Source: Nostoc sp. CHAB 5834
GTDB taxonomy: Bacteria > Cyanobacteriota > Cyanobacteriia > Cyanobacteriales > Nostocaceae
DNA: 7,946 nucleotides
NCBI GenBank assembly: GCA_020829485.1
Contig: JAIVFU010000222.1
Location: forward strand, 1 to 7,946
Direction of reading: 5' to 3'
The translations under genes were made by a program, and so were the position numbers. The notes under the pieces are model-generated. The model saw only the letters and a list, made by a program, of their open reading frames with translations. It was not told the origin of the DNA and ran no database searches. Position 1 is the stretch's first letter. Every line of letters starts with the position of its first letter. Of the stretch, positions 6,406 through 7,946 are shown piece after piece.

Positions 6406-6458
6406 GATAGCGTAGCGGTAGCGAGTCCGCGAGCGTCATAGCCCGTCGTAGACATCGC
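6406..6458 (+). repeat. Compound dispersed repeat with TAGCG steps and GTAGACATCGC end
   Basis: It opens with stepped units TAGCG/TAGCGG/TAGCGAG, then GTCCGCGAGCG, and ends in a 20-base tail (6439-6458) nearly identical to 6321-6340. Such units are typical of the short repeats scattered through Nostocales intergenic DNA. It is non-coding. Confidence 0.6.
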
Positions 6459-6478
6459 CTCTCGGTACTGCTTTCATT

Positions 6479-6813
6479 TCACACAAACTCGACACGTCCC
6501 ACCATCTCTTCAGGTGTCATCACCTCATACATCAAAACCAAAGTTTCAATGATTTCACCAATTGAACGAGTTCCTTTCTTACAGTAGGTAATACCAGGAT
6601 GATCGAGCCTAGAACTTGCAATAATCAAAAAATCTGCATCTTGGGTGAATAATACTCGCTGTGTTTCCTGAATAAATGCTAACTGGACTTCATCGCTTTG
6701 AGTACGTAAGTCCACATCATTGGTTGTTGTAACATCAATTCCATAACGGCGCAAGCCAAGCGCGATCGCAGGATCGACATTTCATCTAGATGAAAGCGAA
6801 TTCGCTCACTCAT
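6479..6813 (-). pseudogene. DUF5615 PIN-like toxin, broken by a one-base frameshift
   Basis: The natural start is the ATG at 6813, overlapping the end of the DUF433 antitoxin by eight bases and preceded by GAGG. It reads MSERIRFHLDE, the expected N-terminus with the first catalytic Asp. At a run of three T's on the plus strand (6780-6782) the frame then shifts. The continuing frame reads VDPAIALGLRRYGIDVTTT and carries on to ...TQDADFL...SIGEIIETLVLMYEV...GRVEFV. Adding one base to that run (giving LDEN-VDPA) restores a 111-residue protein of normal family length. As it stands, the longer downstream frame has only a TTG start at 6754 without a ribosome site and lacks the first Asp. The toxin is therefore probably inactive. 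A sequencing or assembly error in the short homopolymer is the main alternative. Confidence 0.85.
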
Positions 6814-7117
6814 TCCTCAACTGTCTGAGTTTCTCTTGAAGATGCGACGGATGATTTTGCTTTAGTACCTCAACTAACTCATCCTCTTCTGCTGTGCGGC
6901 GATCAATTTCGTCTCGGCGATCAAAGTAATAAGCCATTGCTGCATAAACAGATGCCAGTGACAGGTCATACTTACCAGCAATCTCTATCAAGGAATATCC
7001 TAGCTTTAAATGCATCATTGCCACATCTTCTACAGCAATGCGAGTACCAACAATGCGGGGCTTTCCACTCCGCACATCAGAAGAGATTTCAATATGCTCC
7101 TGACTGACTAACTGCAT
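6806..7117 (-). CDS. DUF433 antitoxin
   Basis: The protein has 103 residues from the ATG at 7117. It carries the DUF433 signature near its N-terminus (EHIEISSDVRSGKPRIVGTRIAVEDVA), then a helix-turn-helix-like section (YSLIEIAGKYDLSLASVYAAMAYYFDRRDEIDRR) and an acidic tail. DUF433 proteins pair with DUF5615 PIN-like toxins, and here the toxin frame begins within the last codons. An ATG at 7138 is also in frame. The candidate promoter at 7150-7178 would start transcription only a few bases before it. The sequence between the two ATGs holds GGAGG and GGAAG, the latter eight bases before 7117, so 7117 is preferred. The antitoxin appears intact although its toxin is broken. It probably represses its own promoter; no operator palindrome was identified. 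Confidence 0.85.
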   Translation of the reverse strand: MQLVSQEHIEISSDVRSGKPRIVGTRIAVEDVAMMHLKLGYSLIEIAGKYDLSLASVYAAMAYYFDRRDEIDRRTAEEDELVEVLKQNHPSHLQEKLRQLRNE

Positions 7118-7149
7118 TAATGAATCTTCCACCTCCATTTTATAATTTC

Positions 7150-7178
7150 ATAATACACAGCAGTCCTGGCTCTTACAA
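7150..7178 (-). promoter_or_regulatory. Candidate promoter of the DUF433/DUF5615 operon
   Basis: On the minus strand TTGTAA (7178-7173) and TATTAT (7155-7150) are separated by exactly 17 bases. Transcription would start near 7143, giving a 26-base leader to the ATG at 7117 that contains GGAGG. This placement is the main reason to prefer the shorter DUF433 start. Confidence 0.5.
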
Positions 7179-7194
7179 AATTAGATAAACATGA

Positions 7195-7252
7195 GTAAAA
7201 ATGAAGAAGACTGAAAAAGGCAATTATCATGACTATTCGTGAAACTGCGTAG
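7195..7252 (+). pseudogene. Decapitated copy of the vapB leader and first seven codons
   Basis: 7195-7249 repeats 5539-5594, the leader, ribosome site region and first codons of the DUF2281 antitoxin, with only a few changes and one small gap between GG and the ATG. It encodes MTIRETA from the ATG at 7229. It then meets TAG at 7250-7252, exactly where the sequence changes into the dispersed repeat GCGTAGGCGTAGACATCGC. The rest of the antitoxin and its toxin are missing. It is a remnant of a second vapBC copy, or a duplicated control region; a seven-residue product is unlikely to matter. Confidence 0.8.
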
Positions 7253-7265
7253 GCGTAGACATCGC
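7247..7265 (+). repeat. Short dispersed repeat at the break of the vapB remnant
   Basis: This 19-base unit shares both ends with 6312-6340 (GCGTAGGCGT and AGACATCGC) but lacks the ten bases between. Its first GCG is shared with the seventh codon of the truncated vapB copy, so the repeat marks the junction where the copy stops. Confidence 0.65.
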
Positions 7266-7307
7266 TCTTTTGCATATTTTCACACAAATTAGATAAGACT
7301 GATATAT

Positions 7308-7751
7308 TTAAGGTAAATAATTGTGATCTAATAATTGAACAAGAGTGTAAGGGCACTTTTCTAGAAAAATATTTAAATCGGTTTTAATTTTCACAAACTC
7401 AACTGCACTTTGATAAATATTCTCTAAATCATCCTGTAAGTTGTTTATTAAATTCGTCGTTCAATGATTATTTAAGTCATATCTAAAGGTTTTAATTTCT
7501 CCAATCCAATTACGATAGTTTCTTTCATATTCTACCTGCCAATATTGGAGTAATAATATATGTATAATAATTTGCCTTAAAAGACTTTTGGCTTTAGCTA
7601 AATCTCTTTTACCCAAACTGATTAATTCCTCGATTAGGTGTTCTAAATCAAGTTGGTTAAATTGTTTTTGTTTTAACAATTCAATAGTTTCTTCTAACCA
7701 TAAATTTTCATCGGTTTCATAGAGTTGCTTTAAATTGGTAGTAATTGTCAT
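7308..7751 (-). pseudogene. DUF29 family protein gene interrupted by one in-frame stop
   Basis: The ATG at 7751 has GAAGG seven bases upstream. It opens a frame of 96 residues with clear DUF29 features: LYETDENLWLEETIELLKQKQF, the LDLEHLIEELISLGKRD motif, and a LLLQYW helix followed by RNWIGEIKTFRYDLNNH. A TGA at 7461-7463 stops it. The same frame continues for 50 more codons to a TAA at 7308-7310 and reads TTNLINNLQDDLENIYQSAV..., ending ...LLDHNYLP, the expected DUF29 C-terminal half. The total of 147 residues is the normal family length, so one base change (for example TTA to TGA) explains the break. DUF29 function is unknown; the proteins are common in cyanobacteria in many copies. Either the gene is a recent pseudogene or a 96-residue short form is made. 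Confidence 0.82.
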
Positions 7752-7862
7752 ATTTTTACCTTCTACCTACATTCCATAATTTAATCATATACAATTATAA
7801 ATTGATAGATGCAAACCACCTAAGTAAGTCGGCAGGAAAAATCATAACTATGTAACGAAAAG

Positions 7863-7946
7863 TTAACCAGAACTGTTAGAGCTAAATTTAATACGTTGTG
7901 TACTGTAGTTTCCTTTTTCCCCTCTAGCTTGAATACCACCAATCAC
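7863..7946 (-). CDS. C-terminal end of an unidentified protein (partial)
   Basis: On the minus strand a frame enters from the right edge and stops at TAA (7865-7863). It gives 27 residues: VIGGIQARGEKGNYST followed by QRIKFSSNSSG. The composition is protein-like with a basic, polar tail, and the next gene inward begins about 110 bases away. I do not recognise the family. A random frame could stay open this long by chance (roughly one time in four), so coding status is only moderately supported. Confidence 0.42.
   Translation of the reverse strand: MIGGIQARGEKGNYSTQRIKFSSNSSG

Larger units (their letters stand above)
6242..6478. other. Convergent intergenic region filled with short repeats
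   Basis: No gene is seen between the vapC stop and the minus-strand DUF5615 pseudogene. It contains repeats at 6312-6340, 6339-6370 and 6406-6458, and one HIP1 site (6366-6373). No terminator hairpin with a T-run is found for either converging gene. Confidence 0.6.

Noticed and set aside
6312..6458. CRISPR array
   Set aside because: The units are unequal in length, spaced irregularly and partly overlapping; there are no uniform spacers and no cas genes.
6752..6754. TTG at 6754 as a genuine start of a 91-residue DUF5615 protein
   Set aside because: No ribosome site precedes it, family-typical sequence (VDPAIALG) continues upstream in the same frame, and the true ATG with a ribosome site lies at 6813 in another frame.
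7117..7356. 79-residue minus-strand open frame
   Set aside because: It overlaps the DUF433 promoter, the vapB remnant and the end of the DUF29 gene, each with better support; its residues match no family I know.
7455..7470. Programmed stop readthrough in the DUF29 gene
   Set aside because: No known readthrough or selenocysteine element is visible after the TGA; a simple point mutation is the more economical reading.

Overview
The window reads as chromosomal DNA of a cyanobacterium, most likely a filamentous Nostoc/Calothrix-type species. The octamer GCGATCGC (HIP1, a cyanobacterial hallmark) occurs seven times by eye (1724, 2883, 3189, 5592, 6099, 6366, 6762). The intergenic DNA carries short dispersed repeats ending in GTAGACATCGC. 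The gene content (TypA, a GerMN-type lipoprotein, many small toxin-antitoxin modules, DUF29, a TnpB end) fits that group. Species cannot be fixed from the sequence alone.

Left part (1-1888): the 3' end of a TnpB-type transposon nuclease gene enters from the left edge; its last codons fold into a strong hairpin that may belong to the transposon right end or guide RNA. Then come a lipoprotein with a GerMN-like domain, a tRNA-Gly(CCC), and about 680 bases with no recognisable gene. Centre (1889-3727): one well-conserved housekeeping gene, typA/bipA, closed by a textbook rho-independent terminator.

Centre right (3753-5411): a tightly packed plus-strand block with its own candidate promoter. It encodes an HNH-nuclease-like protein (non-ATG start), a nearly all-coiled-coil protein, a winged-helix/MerR-like DNA-binding protein with a coiled-coil tail, and a YgiT-type zinc-finger protein. 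The first two genes overlap, the third has its ribosome site inside the end of the second, and the fourth follows after 11 bases. I do not recognise the first three as a described system; this is the best candidate for something new in the window.

Right part (5412-7946): a toxin-antitoxin-rich accessory region with clear decay. An intact VapBC-like pair (DUF2281 antitoxin plus PIN toxin) lies between two 32-base direct repeats. On the minus strand an intact DUF433 antitoxin precedes a DUF5615 PIN-like toxin broken by a one-base frameshift. Next to it lies a decapitated second copy of the vapB leader and first seven codons, cut off by a dispersed repeat. Then comes a DUF29 gene interrupted by a single in-frame TGA. 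At the right edge the 3' end of an unidentified minus-strand gene is visible. The pattern is of modules duplicated, interrupted by small repeats and losing toxin activity while an antitoxin is kept.
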